Source of the DNA: Siphonodentalium dalli
Lineage: Eukaryota > Mollusca > Scaphopoda > Gadilida > Siphonodentaliidae
Direction: 5' to 3'
Assembly: GCA_032622095.1 (NCBI GenBank)
Contig: CP136062.1
Location: forward strand, 38,812,918 to 38,876,917
Length of the DNA: 64,000 nt
Part shown: piece after piece, positions 1 through 11,922 of the stretch
Position numbering within the stretch: position 1 is the stretch's first letter
How the letters are laid out: the number at the start of each line of letters is the position of its first letter
Notes under the pieces: model-generated
Told to the model about the DNA's origin: nothing
What the model saw: only the letters and a program-made list of their open reading frames with translations
Databases searched by the model: none
Translations under genes and position numbers: made by a program

Positions 1-2545
1 TCCCCTGTTCATTGTGCTATATACTGGCTAATTATTCTCAGTTTAAACGAAATGTTGCTATGCTTCTATATCAAATGCATGTGCCCGACACAAAATGATA
101 TTTTGAGTTTTTGTATGTTAGGCGATGAGTCTGTTCTAAACATGAATGATATCCTCTGTATTTTGGGCTGATATAACATTGTCAGATGTCAGTATTGGAG
201 GATCCTGAAAAGTAATGTGCCACTGACTCCGTTTTCTTTTATCTCAGACATTATAATCGACGGCACACTGTGACCACAATTGTTGAACAGGCCTTATATG
301 CATTTCCATATCTCTTGTAACTTTTGTGTGGAAACTATATTGAATGGGGCAGACTCATTTGTGTTATAATATTAAATTGAGCTATTCTAGTATTTTAACA
401 TGCACCATTATCTTCCTCGCAAAATGTTACCACAGTTTGAACGCATTGGTGTCACCTCGAATGTACCCCGTGAAGTTATATATAGAACACATACAGACAT
501 GCATATATTTGCAAATATATCTAGGCACCAAAATTAATGTGACATTTTACGTATGATTAGATTCCTCGCATTAAACATAGTTATATCAGTTGTGGTGACC
601 CACCCGTCCCTATTTCGGACTCAAGAGCGCAACATTTGACACCATTAAACCACAAACTTGGACACATTATGGAGATGAATATATATTAAATTGTTTAAAA
701 TTGGCGAGTATACAAATTCGTATCAGATTTAAGGCCCCACATCTCTCACCCAAACTGTACTAATTTGGCGTAGTTAAACCACATGATTAGATTCCTCGTA
801 TCACGGAGAATATGTACCAATCTGGTGGAAATCGGCGCTAAATATATTGTTTATCTATTCGTGTCTCTCTCGCCCTCTGTGGACCCCTGTATCGAATGGC
901 ACCAGTTTTGACATATTTAAAGCACACAATTAGACTCCTGATATCATGGAGATAAATATTTATAAGTTTGGTGCTAATCGGCGACTAAACAATTTTGTTT
1001 TATCAAATTGAGTGCCCACCCACAACATCTCGCACACAAACAACACCAATATAGCATCTTTAAATCACATGATTTGATTCCTCATATATCGTGTATAAGA
1101 ATGTGTATCAATTTGGTGCAAATTGGCGCTAAAATTATATCAATGTTGGTGCCCCTCTCCCTTTCAGTACACCCCTGACTCGAATGACGCAACTTTTGAC
1201 AGCTTCAAGTCACCCCATTAGACTCCTGATACCGTCTGGATGATATTGTATAAGTTTGTGTATAAAATTGGCGAGAGTACAAATTCGTATCACATTTATC
1301 GCCCCCATATCTCTCATCCAAACAGCACCAATTTGGCGTATCTAAACCACACGATTAGTTTCTCGTATCACGGAGAATATGTATCAATCTGGTGGAAATC
1401 AGCGCTAAACATATTTTCTTCTTTTTTGCGTTCCTCTCACCCCTGTGCATCATGGCTCGAATGGCCCCACTTGTGAGAGCTTGTGACATCCTTAAACCAC
1501 ACAATTAGATTCCTGATAAACCAATTTTGATCAACGTTAGTGCCCACTAACCCCCATCGCTCACCCCAAAAAAACGCACCAACATGGCGTCTTTAAATTA
1601 CACGATCAGACTCCTCGTATTTTGGTGGAAATTGGTGCTAAAATTATTACGTATCAATTTTGGTGCCCCTCTGCCTTTCAGTTCAACCCTGACTCGAATG
1701 ACACCACATTTGACATATTTAAGCCACAGCATTAGACTCCTCATACCATGGGGATGATAGTGTATAACCGTGGTGGCAATCGGCGACTAAACCCATTCTT
1801 ATCTAATTGATTGAGTACCCCTCCCACAATTTTTCATCAAAACGACAGCAATTTGGAGTCTTTAAATGCACAATTAGATTCCTTGTATCTTGGAGAAGAA
1901 TATTTATCAATTTGGTGGAAATTGGCGCTAAAATTTGTTCTATCAATGTTGGCGCCCCTCTCCCCTTCCGCGCACCCCTGACGCAAATGGCGCCACGTTT
2001 GACATATTTAAACAACACCATTAGATTCCTCATATCATGGGCATGATTATATAAAAGTTTTATGGCAATCGGCTGCAAACATTTGTTCTACCCCTCCCCC
2101 CGTTCTGACCCTGACAACGGCGTCACTTTAGAAAATTGTAACCCACACCATTATCTTTCTAGTAAAAAGTTACCCCTAGTAGACCGTTTGGTGCCATCTA
2201 TATGGTCCCTCGGCGCTAAACTTAGTTTATAAATTTTGGTGCCCCTCTCCCCTTCCGTGCATCCCTGACTCGAACGGTGCCACTCTTGATATATTTAAAC
2301 CACACCATCAGATTCCATATATCATGGTGATGATTATATATAAGTTTCGTGGCAATCGGCGACAAATGTTTTTTTCTGCCCCTCCCCTTTTTCGGCCCCT
2401 GACAACAACTTCCTCATTTTAGAAAATCCTAACCCTCACCATTATCTTTCTCGTAAAAAGCTACCCCTAGTAGACCCCTTTGGTATCTTCTAGATGGTCC
2501 TCTGTGAATTTGTATAGAACAGACAGACAGACATTCGCAATATTC
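1..2545 (+). repeat. 2.8-kb modular non-coding element A, copy 1 (5' end cut by window edge)
   Basis: This matches the copies at 3178 and 30747, starting about 420 bp into them. The first ~600 bp are unique leader. The rest is a chain of diverged ~150-bp modules, each with TTTAAAYCACACnATTAGA, then TCRTATCAyGGAGAnGA, then a GGTGGnAATCGGCGMTAAA box and a C/T-rich stretch. The copy ends in ACAGACAGACAGACATTCGC. No protein is encoded; the short open frames here are incidental. Confidence 0.8.
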
Positions 2546-2739
2546 GAAAAAATTACTAATTTCAACAAGGTTATTCCACATTTGTGTTTGATCACCCTAC
2601 TGGAGTGTTTCACATCATTTTACGTGAAGATCTGCTATAGATGAGGCCCACAACCTGGCTGCCGAAAGTCAAATACATGGAACACATCTAGTTTTAGGTT
2701 GATACTTGTGTAACTATTCCCCAGGTCATGTCAAACGTT

Positions 2740-3177
2740 GAAGGCCCATTTAATTTTTGAGTCTCCGATTATTTTTTGTATAGTGCTTTGATATACGGTT
2801 TAAATGACAATCTATGCCATGAAATACTATTAAAATACTATTAATTCGTCACAATTTGAAACTTCTGTCTCAGAAGGTGCCCATAGAGAAATAGAGAAAC
2901 AGTTGATATCATAGAAAGATCCCCCCCTTATGGATCCCATATTGCAACATAATTCAAACTAAAAAATGTATTTTCAATGGAAGGGGGTAACTATCTTTAA
3001 GATATATCCCCCTCCATTGAAAATAATACTTTGCACTGCAAAACAGATGAAACTTAAGCATATAAACACGTCGGTAACTCAACAAATACATGTTCAGTTT
3101 ATTACACCGAATAAGTTGATAATGCAATATTGTGACGCTTCCTCTTTCAAATGGTATATAATATGGCATATATTTTA
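2740..3177. repeat. MITE family D copy 1, right end missing
   Basis: Starts GAAGGCCCATTTAATTTTTGAG and holds an inner hairpin (AGGGGGTAACTATCTTTAAG with its complement). It is cut at its right end by the start of element A copy 2. The same family is found at 7501, 15149, 25649, 58143 and 59482. Confidence 0.75.
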
Positions 3178-6008
3178 TACTAGCAGTGTTACCCGGCGTT
3201 ACCCAGGTTAACGTGGTGTGAAACCCTCTGCATATTGTGGATATCTGGTTACACATATTGTCATAAATTATATATCCAAAATAGCATCACAAAACATGAT
3301 TCTTACACACGGAATATAAGTAGTAGCTCACCTTGTCGGATCGGAGCGATTGTCATTTTGTTTATCGCGATTAATACGTCCCACCAATAAAGAACTATTT
3401 ATTTATTTACAACTGCGTATACTTCAGACGTTATAACATGAACATCATAAACACATTAGTTCGCAAAAATAAAAGATGACAATTAGGTTTTACATAGAGA
3501 TGTATCAATCAATCTAGTGGGTTTGACTAAGATTTTGAGGACACTTGGTTATCATATCTCCATGAAGATACAGATGTTTTAAAGAAATGTCCAGGTGCTC
3601 CTCTGTTCATTGTGCTATGTACTGACTAATTATTCTCTGCTTAAAAGAAATGTTGCTATGCAGTTATATCAGCTACATGTGCCCCGACACAGAGCGAGAT
3701 TTTGAGTTGTTTATTATGTTACGCGATGAGTCTGTTCTAAAACATGAAAGATATCCTCTGTATATTGGGCAGATATAACCTTGTCAGATGTCAGTATTGG
3801 ATCCTGATCTGTTTTCTTTCATCTCAGAAGAAATTATATTTGACGGCACACTGTGATCACTATTGTTGAACGGGCCTTCTATAAATTTCCACATCTCTTG
3901 TAATTTTTTTGTGGAAAATATATTGAATGGGCAAACTCAATTGTGTTATAATATTAACATGAGCTATTCTAATATTTTAACATGTACCATTATCTTCCTC
4001 GTAAAAGGTTTCCACTATTAGAACGCCTTGGTACCACCTCGATTGTTCCCCGTGAAGTTATATATAGAACAAATAGACATATATTTGCAAATATATCTAG
4101 GCACCAAATGTGACGTTTTTAATACACACGATTTGATTCCTCGTATCATTTGAGAAGAACGTGTATGAATTTGATGTTAATTGGCACTAAACATATTTCT
4201 ATCAGTTGTGGTGACCAGCCCGTCCCTATCTCGGACTCAAGCGGCGCCACATTTGACATCATTAAACCACAAACTTAGCTCAGTATAGAGATTAGTATAT
4301 ATAAAATTGTTGAAAATTGGCGAGTATACAAATTGGTATCAAATTTAGGGTCCCATAACTCTAACCCAAATGATACCAATTTGGCGTCATTAAATTACAC
4401 GATTAGATTCCTCGTATCACGAAGAAGAATATCTATCAGTCTGGTGGAAATCGGCGCTACACATATTGTTTATCTATTTCTGTGTCTCTCTCGCCCTCTG
4501 TGGACCCCTGTCTCGAATGTCACCACGTTTGACTACTTTAAACCACTCAATTAGACTCTTCATATCATGGAGATAAATATTTATAAGTTTGGTGCTAATC
4601 GGGGACTAATCCCTTTTTTATCAAAGTTATGCCCATCCCACACCCACACCATCTCTCACACAAACAGCACCAATATAGCGTCTTTAAATCACATGATTGA
4701 ATTCCTCGTACCATGGATAAGAACGTGTATCAATTTGGTGGATTTTGGCGCTAAAATTATTTTTATCAATGTTGTTGCCCCTCATCCTTTCTCGAATGAC
4801 GCTACTTTTGACAGCAGTAAGCCACCCCCATTAGACTCCTCATACCGTGTGGATGATTTTGTATAAGTTTTTGTATAAAATTGGCGAGTATACAAATTCG
4901 TATCAAATTTATTTCCCCCATATCTCGCATCCAAACGGCACCAATTTGGCTTATCTAAACCACACGATTAGTCTTTCTCGTATCACGGAGAATATGTATC
5001 AATCTGGTGGAAATAAGCGCTAAACATATTGTTGATCTTTTTTGTGTTCCTCTCACCCTCTATGCATCCTGACTCGAATGGCCCCACTTGTGAGAGCTTG
5101 TGGCATCCTTAAACCACACAATTAGACTCCTGATATCATGGAGATGATTATTGATAAATTTGGTAAACCAATTTTGGTTAAATTTAGTGCCCACTAACCC
5201 TCATCTCTCACACAAACATAGCATCTTGAAATCACACGATCAGACTCTTCGTATTATGGATAAGAACGTGTATCACTTTGGTGGAAATTGACGTTAAAAT
5301 TTTTGCGTATCAATGCGTACCTTCTCCCATTCAGTTCAACCCTGATTCGAATAACGCCACTTTTGACAGATTTAAGCTACACCATTAGACTCCCCATACC
5401 ATGGGGATGATATTGTATATGTGTGGCGGCAATCGGCGACTAAACCCATTCCTATCAAATTGAGTGCCCCTCCCACAATATTTCGTCCAAACGACAGCAA
5501 TTTGGACTTGGCTTCTTTAAATAGCACACTTAAGAGTAGACCTTAGATGTCTACAATCGCTAGAGATTTCGCATTCATACTGCAATTAGTTTCGGAGTAT
5601 TCATTGTATCATGGAGAAGAATATATATAAATTGTGGAAATCCGCGCTAAAATTAGTTTGATCAATTTACCCCCTTCGGTGGGCCCTGACGCGAACGGCG
5701 CCACGTTTGGCATGTTTAAACAACACCATTAGATTCATCATATCATGGGAATTATAATATAAATTTTCCGTGGCAATCGGCGGCAAAAACAATTTCTACC
5801 CGTCCCCTTTTTCTGCCCCTGACAACGGCGTCACTTTGGAAAATTCTAACCTACACCATTATCTTTCTCGTAATAAGTTACCCCTAGTAGACCGTTTGGT
5901 GCAATCTAGATGGTCCATCGACGCTAAACTTAGTTTATCAATTTTGGTGCCCCTCCCCCCTTCTGTGCATCCCTGATTCGAATGGCGCCACTCTTGACAT
6001 ATTTAAAC
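3178..6008 (+). repeat. modular element A, copy 2
   Basis: Begins TACTAGCAGTGTTACCCGGC and shares its whole order of modules with copy 3, but lacks the ACAGACAG tail, stopping where a 322-bp tandem repeat begins. No reading frame of note. Confidence 0.8.
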
Positions 6009-6019
6009 TATCTATTGCA

Positions 6020-6872
6020 TATGGGTCTCTTCTGACGTCATTGTTATCTCACTATAACTGAGGACTAACGAGTGTATACGTTTCTATAATTTAGTATACA
6101 ATACTCCCTACGCGCGACTGCTTTTATATATAGCAGAGAACCAGGAGCACGTGTTAGTGCAGAATGCAAACAAGTCATGAATATTAATGAGTTTGTATAG
6201 TAGAAGATGGAGATGTCCCGATATATAACACCTCCCCGTTTTAACGAAAGATAGAGCGACAGTATGTCAAAGAGGAAAGATACATAAATGGAAGGTGATA
6301 CATCGAAATGTTGCCTCTTTCAATTTACTGTTTAGTACATCCCACTTCTGACACCATGTTATGTTTTGTCTCTCTAAACCTGAGGACTAACGAGTGTATA
6401 CGTTTCTATAATTTATTATACAATGTTCCCTAAGCGCGCCACTGGTTTTATAGCAGAGAAGCTGGAGCACGTGTTAGTGCAGCATGAACACGATTCATGA
6501 ATATTAATGAGTTAGTATAGTAGAAGATGGAGATGTCCCGATATATAACATATCATCGTTTTTACGAAAGATAGAGCGACAGTATCTTAAAGAGGAAAGA
6601 TACAAAAATGGAAGGTGATTCATCGAAATGTTGCCTCATTCAATTTACAGTTTAGTACATCCCACTTCTGACACCAGGTTATGTTTTGTCTCTCAATAAC
6701 TGAGGACTAACGAGTGTATACGTTTCAATAATTTATTATACAATGTTCCCTAAGCGCGCGACTGTTTTTATAGCAGAGAAGCTGGAGCACGTGTTAGTGC
6801 AGCATGCAGACGATTCATGAATATTAATGAGTTAGTATAGTATAGAAGATGGAGATGTCCCGATATATAACA
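6020..6872. repeat. ~322-bp tandem repeat, about 2.6 copies
   Basis: The landmark TGAGGACTAACGAGTGTATA recurs at about 6058, 6382 and 6702 (spacing 324 and 320). Each unit carries GGAGCACGTGTTAGTGCAG and GATGGAGATGTCCCGATATA. It is non-coding. It sits where copy 2 of element A loses its tail. Confidence 0.85.
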
Positions 6873-7025
6873 GTCATCATTGACCAAAATTTGTGTTTAT
6901 ACACGTTACTATATATCGATGCTGAGTGGCTATTCGCAAGAGCTGACATAATACAAAATGGTATCCGCCCCAGTGATGGTTATATTTTCTGACATTTGCT
7001 ACTGAAAGGCAAAATCCGTCGTCTC

Positions 7026-7158
7026 TCTATATCTTTATTTGCGAATGTCTGTCTTCTATTCACGGGGGACCATCTAGATGGCACCAAAGGGGTCTAACAT
7101 GGGTAACTATTTACGAGGAAGATAATGGTGTGGGTTAGAATTTTCTAAAATGACGCTG
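7026..7158 (-). repeat. 3' tail of element A, inverted fragment
   Basis: On the - strand this reads as the last ~130 bp of element A, ending in the AGACAGACATTCGCAAATAAAG tail. A tail-only fragment fits 5' truncation during target-primed reverse transcription (inference). Confidence 0.7.
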
Positions 7159-7500
7159 TAACAGCGGTACTCGGTCCAAGATCAGCATCATTCAAACCGA
7201 TATACCATGCTGCTGTAGTCCGAGAAGACTTGGTCTACTGGGCGACAAAAACATTCATCTGAATGAATGAAAATAGGTTCAACTGTTTCAACCATTGCTC
7301 TGTTGTCGGCGATACCCTCCGGTCTCCGGTCGGCGATACAGAGTTAACGGGTGGTGGTGAGAACATTCAACACTAGACGAAATGTGATGTTTTCAGATTT
7401 GGCGATTTCATGTAGTTTCCATGTTTCGTATATACGTCACATTTACGATGCGTTTATTCTTATATTAGCAGTTTCTGTATTCTTCACGTTTTATTGGGTC

Positions 7501-7974
7501 TAAAGGCCCACTTAATTTTCGAACCTCCAGATTACTTTATATAAAATATATGCTATATTATATACCATTTTAAAGCTCCAAGACATTGTATTATCAACTT
7601 ATCCGGTGTAATAACATGTGGTCATGTTTTTGTTGAGTTGCCAACGCGTTTTGTCATAAAGATTGAAGTAAAAATCAGTATTATTTCCAATGCAGGGGGA
7701 ATAACTCTATATATTAAAGATAGAGTTCTTCCCCTTTCATTGAAAAAGTTTGAATTCCCTTGCGTTATGTGTGCCAGAAAGGGGGGGGGGGGGTCCTTAG
7801 CAGTTTTCTATTTCTCTGTGGGCATCTTCTGTGACACAGATGTTTCAAATAGTGATGAATTATAGCATTTTAATCATATTTTATGACATAGATTGTTATT
7901 AAAACCGAATATAAGTAACTATACAAAAATTAATCGGCGACTCGAAAATTGAGTGGGCCTTTAAATCCCAAGTA
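7501..7974. repeat. MITE family D copy 2
   Basis: Ends TTAAAGGCCCACTTAATTTTCG (left, first T changed) and inverted CGAAAATTGAGTGGGCCTTTAA. Contains a palindromic core around GGGGGAATAACTCTATATAT and a G10 run near 7783. Confidence 0.8.
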
Positions 7975-8078
7975 TTCGCCTACATCTGGATGTTATTCTG
8001 GCACATCATATCTCACTATCAATGTATTAATCCTTTCAGTGCCACGGGCCGATCACGTCGGCCCTAATTTATGGTCTG

Positions 8079-8460
8079 TAAAAAAAACAAAAAACAAACA
8101 AACTGGATAAAACTTTAGGGGCATGTTACAACTCAAAACTATCACCAAGAATTCATAGTAATAAGTTTGATGCCCATGATAAACGTAAGATTCCCTGGCA
8201 CTAAACCTACAAAATAAGTCTGTTAAAGAATATAAGAAAAAAATATTAAAATTGTACAAAATTCTAAAAAATAATAACAACTGATGAAAAATTGTTAGGC
8301 CAATGCATTATTTTATATATGCGAGGCGACCTATGGTCGACTCGCATATATGAGAGAATGCATTGGCACAGGGTGTTACGCCGAGTTATGTAGTAACTGA
8401 CGAGTTTTGTGGTAGTCGTCAGTTACTACATAACTCGGCGTAACACAGGGTATATGGGTT
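8079..8460. repeat. variant hairpin element (HP) with an inserted 72-bp foldback
   Basis: Contains one 67-nt HP hairpin at 8300-8366 and flanking sequence shared, inverted, with 29319-29645. Inside its GGCACAGGG end sits a separate foldback (8374-8445). Confidence 0.75.
8374..8445. mobile_element. 72-bp hairpin insertion, TGTTACG...CGTAACA, 5-bp target duplication
   Basis: Arms 8373-8403 and 8416-8446 pair perfectly over 31 bp around a 12-nt loop. It is flanked by CAGGG on both sides (8369-8373, 8446-8450). The related element at 29319-29340 has an uninterrupted CACAGGGTATATGGGTT, which is the empty site. Confidence 0.7.
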
Positions 8461-8473
8461 GATACAAAAATCG

Positions 8474-8790
8474 GACTTGTGTTATTTCGAATATAATTTA
8501 TACCTATATTGCACGTATATGTGAAATTTAACGCATCCATAATGTGTTATATTTCGAAAATAAATGCACGTAAATTGCACGTATATTTGAAATTTAAAGC
8601 ATCCATAAATGTGTTATTTGGTATATAAATTCACACACACTGCACGCATATTTGAAATTTAACGCATTCATAAATGTGTTATTTAGAAAATAATTCATCC
8701 GTAAATAACACCTATATTTTAAATCGAACGTGCGCGTATTTTCCACGTAAATGTTGAAGAATACGTGTCCGTAAATACAACGTATTATTA
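8474..8790. repeat. 67-bp tandem repeat, about 4 diverged units
   Basis: AATGTGTTAT recurs at about 8540, 8608 and 8674 with shared GCACGTATATTTGAAATTTA. It ends about 125 bp before the sulfotransferase exon, probably in its intron. Confidence 0.75.
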
Positions 8791-8914
8791 GGTCAATTGT
8801 TTTGGAAATTGACATGATCCGTAATTAAATTCCAAATTTGGTGCAGGGCGGTTGACTAATATTCCTGAAAGTTCATGCTGCTTTGAATTGTCTTCTCCTG
8901 CTCACTTTCCACAG

Positions 8915-9847
8915 GTGACGGTGATGAAGCTGATCGAAGCCAGGTGCCGGAACTCTGACGCAATCTCTGGTAGAGTGACCGTAATTTACTGGACTAACTT
9001 GAAATCTGCTCTGTGCGTGGTTCCAAAAGCAGCAAGCACACTACTGCGCTCGGGAATATCGGACGAGTTGGAATCAAGAGTGGGAAAGCCGATGGTGGCG
9101 CCACCCGCCAAGGTCTGGAGTAGCCCGGATGTGTTCCGATACATGTTTGTGCGAAATCCTTGGTCGAGGTTATGGTCTGGATATGTCGATAAATTGGTGA
9201 TGCTCGGATTCAGAAATAAAAAATTCCCAATCTTCAATGCATTGAATCTGGGCGATTGTAGTAGAATTCCAACATTCGCAGAATTTATTGCATATCTCGC
9301 TAACCACGAGAACAATCCGGGAGTTATTAACCAGCATTGGGCCCCGATCACGTTGTTGTGTGATCCCTGTTACTTTAAACCTCATTTCGTTGGTAAATTG
9401 GAAACTTTCGACGATGACCTGAAGTACATTGGACAAAAGCTTCACATTACTGACGAGATTCGTATTGCAAACGACAAAGAAGGTAAAGCTAGGAACAAAT
9501 TCTTGATCCCAAATCAACTCAATTTTTACCTCAATAACAATGCATCGTGTGGCCTGTCTATTATGGGAATTTTGCATCGGATTTGGGTTGCTAGCATACT
9601 GACAGGTCGCATAAACAACAAAGCAGTCTTCCCCCAGGCTGAGCTCGAAGCGATCCAACCATTTACATTACAGCGATCGGATCTTATCGTTGACATATTT
9701 AAAAAGTACAGCCTTGAGGGGGAGGCTCGACGAGCGCAGAAGAATCTTCTACGAGATAATGCCTACGCGGAAATTCCAGACGACCTTAAATCGCGCATCA
9801 GACGAATGTATAATGACGACTTTACGTTGTTTGGATACGACCCGTGA
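8915..9847 (+). CDS. carbohydrate sulfotransferase, terminal exon (partial gene)
   Basis: This exon encodes a Sulfotransfer_2 (CHST8-14/HNK-1ST-like) enzyme that moves sulfate from PAPS to a glycan in the Golgi lumen. Counting from the exon start, the 310 residues show the 5'-phosphosulfate loop CVVPKAASTLL (about residues 34-44), the 3'-phosphate motif FVRNPWSRLWSGY (78-90), the family block HWAP..LLCDPC (141-152), FVGKLETF (158-165), and a C-terminal Y..DF.LFGY ending before a TGA. I start at 8915 because a pyrimidine-rich tract ending CTTTCCACAG precedes it, an apparent 3' splice site. The open frame continues upstream only to a TTG and has no ATG before 8924. Cytosolic tail and signal-anchor sequence are absent, so at least one 5' exon lies upstream, unseen. 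The loop reads PKAAS rather than the common PKV.CT, so the exact subfamily and acceptor sugar are open. Family assignment is strong; a single-exon start at 8924 is the alternative. Confidence 0.88.
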   Translation: MTVMKLIEARCRNSDAISGRVTVIYWTNLKSALCVVPKAASTLLRSGISDELESRVGKPMVAPPAKVWSSPDVFRYMFVRNPWSRLWSGYVDKLVMLGFRNKKFPIFNALNLGDCSRIPTFAEFIAYLANHENNPGVINQHWAPITLLCDPCYFKPHFVGKLETFDDDLKYIGQKLHITDEIRIANDKEGKARNKFLIPNQLNFYLNNNASCGLSIMGILHRIWVASILTGRINNKAVFPQAELEAIQPFTLQRSDLIVDIFKKYSLEGEARRAQKNLLRDNAYAEIPDDLKSRIRRMYNDDFTLFGYDP

Positions 9848-9888
9848 CGACTGCCATTGTACCTGAAGATTGTCCGTGAACTAGGAAG

Positions 9889-10404
9889 CCACCCCTTGCC
9901 AAGTGGTCCTGCTAATATGCTATGATGCTGGTGGTCCTGCTGAATTGCTATGATGCGAATAGTGCAAACTGATGTCGTTATGAAATAGTACCGTTATATT
10001 TTCTAAAGTTATCATTTTCGCGGTGTTTGACTAATCAGAGCGATTTGAGAAAAAACAGGTTTTTGTATGAAACGCTCAAGAACATATATATTTTTGAAAA
10101 ATATCATAATGCCTGCGCTGGTGTTCCTAAAATGACGGAATATATAACCCATCTTGATCATAGTCAATATACAACAATTTATACATTTAGTATTAAAAAT
10201 ATTTCGCAATAAATATATTTTTGAATGTTTGATGCGCATAATGGCTTTTCCTGGATATGTTCAGATTATCGAAACACCGCGATAAAGATAAATTAAACAA
10301 ATATAACGGTACTTTTTTATAAAAACATCATTTTGCCCTAACATCAGCATAGCAATTCAGCAGGACCCAACCGCATCATAGCAGGAACACTTGACCAGGG
10401 GTGG
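9889..10404 (-). mobile_element. MITE family B copy 1 (516 bp, TSD AAG)
   Basis: Termini CCACCCCTTGCCAAGTGG and inverted CTTGACCAGGGGTGG form ~108-bp imperfect TIRs. A 3-bp duplication AAG flanks it (9886-9888, 10405-10407). It starts 41 bp after the sulfotransferase stop, so it forms most of the 3' UTR if transcription runs through. There is no transposase. Other copies: 19025, 47520, 55317. Confidence 0.85.
10208..10213 (+). promoter_or_regulatory. candidate polyadenylation signal AATAAA for the sulfotransferase
   Basis: First AATAAA on the sense strand after the sulfotransferase stop (361 nt downstream). It lies inside MITE family B. Use as a poly(A) signal is inferred from position only. 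Confidence 0.35.
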
Positions 10405-11445
10405 AAGCCTGTTCTTGATCTTGAGAGGTTTCCGGCGACCTTGTAGGACCGTGATTCGGGTTGTCTAAATGTCTGCGTTCATGCATTCTGGAAATGGGTG
10501 AAACTGAACATGCAAAGATTGTATTCAGTATGCAACGTTGTTAGCAGTTTAATTTTTGTTTTCGTTTGGACGTTTATCATTATAGTGTTATTTGTTATAC
10601 ATTATAGTGTTATTTGTTATACATTTGTTATTTGTTGATGTTAACATTGTTCACCCTAGCGTGGTAAGTTCTTCACAACAGAACATTACGATATAAAGGG
10701 ACATAATGCATTCACAGTGGGAACACGTGTGTGGGGGTGGTCATAAATTGTAAAACAGTCATCACTAAAAACATGGAGAAAGAAACCCTCTTTCTTATTT
10801 GTATTAACAACTCTCCAGATAAAGCATTTAAAACATGTGTTATATAAATCATACTGCGTTAGTGCCAGTCATGTGATCAACATATAGCAGAGCAAATTCT
10901 GATAAATTCGTGACAAATGTTAGGTAATATATTAGATACATAGATATATTGTATATGTATTATGTGCATATATTTCGTATATTTATCGAATTATTTGGCC
11001 ACCGGATTGAAACGAGAGCGATAAATTGCATGCACTACACACCATTCCCTGTAATTATAAGAATGCGGTTCGGTTCTACACCCGGTTCTGTAGTTATACG
11101 CCTTGCGGTGTGTTATTTTCTACATTGTCGAATTTCAAAATAAACCGGAGCGTATTTCAAAGTAATTTTGACTATCTCTTCATTTCAACATGTTTATAAA
11201 ATTCAACATAAAAAATTTAAAAAGTAGAATTGAGCATTTATATTTGTCTACCGTTGTCATCGGTACCCGATGTTGTAATGTTTGACTGAAATAAATGCTA
11301 AATTTCTTAAGGAGGCATCCCATTCGTGAATTATTAAAACAAATCCCAATTTCAGACATTAAATTTGAATGAAAATATCATTCTTTATAACTAATGTATT
11401 TTTTAAAATAGAAAGCAATCATTTATTCGTGCAGATCGATAGACA
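10405..11445. other. intergenic, no gene recognised
   Basis: AT-rich sequence with a short direct repeat (TTATAGTGTTATTTGTTATA twice near 10580-10620). The open frame at 10949-11143 has no recognisable features and is probably chance. Confidence 0.6.
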
Positions 11446-11922
11446 GTTTGACGGGAAATATTAAAAAAAAAAAAAACACTGCATTATCCTGACTATCTAG
11501 AATATGCTCTCAGTCTATCATCTGAAAGCACGACTGTCTGCTAGTAAATAAATAAAATTGTTTTCAGTACCTATATAGTTTTTGGCAGCCATTTGCAGGA
11601 CTATTTTTGTATCGGTGTAAAGGACCCAAACAACATAAAACAACAAATATTATTCAGCCCCGTTCTCAATAACCTGGCAGATATCAATACTCATTATATA
11701 TTGATTCGTGCTTTCAGACATTATGTAGTTTCATGGTAATTTTTCCAAATAAAAATAGTTCTGAAAATGGCTGCGAAAAAAACTAACATATGCAACGAAA
11801 AAATGTTTTATTTATTTTCTCGCAGACAGTCATGACTTCAGATGGTAGACTGAGCGCATTCCCTGGTTGGGTTGATATTATAGATAATGCAGTCTGTTTT
11901 TTTTTAATATTTTCTGTCAAAC
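11446..11922. mobile_element. MITE with ~110-bp TIRs
   Basis: Left arm GTTTGACGGGAAATATTAAA, then CTCAGTCTATCATCTGAA. The right arm is its inverse (TTCAGATGGTAGACTGAGCG ... TAATATTTTCTGTCAAAC). Single copy in the window; no coding capacity. Confidence 0.7.

Noticed and set aside
3178-6008. Element A as a protein-coding retrotransposon
   Set aside because: No frame exceeds about 100 codons and none resembles reverse transcriptase or endonuclease.
8852-8914. N-terminal extension of the sulfotransferase frame
   Set aside because: It starts at TTG, not ATG, and reads through a pyrimidine tract ending in CAG, which looks like a 3' splice site.
9170-9658. 162-codon antisense frame
   Set aside because: It is the shadow of the sulfotransferase exon.
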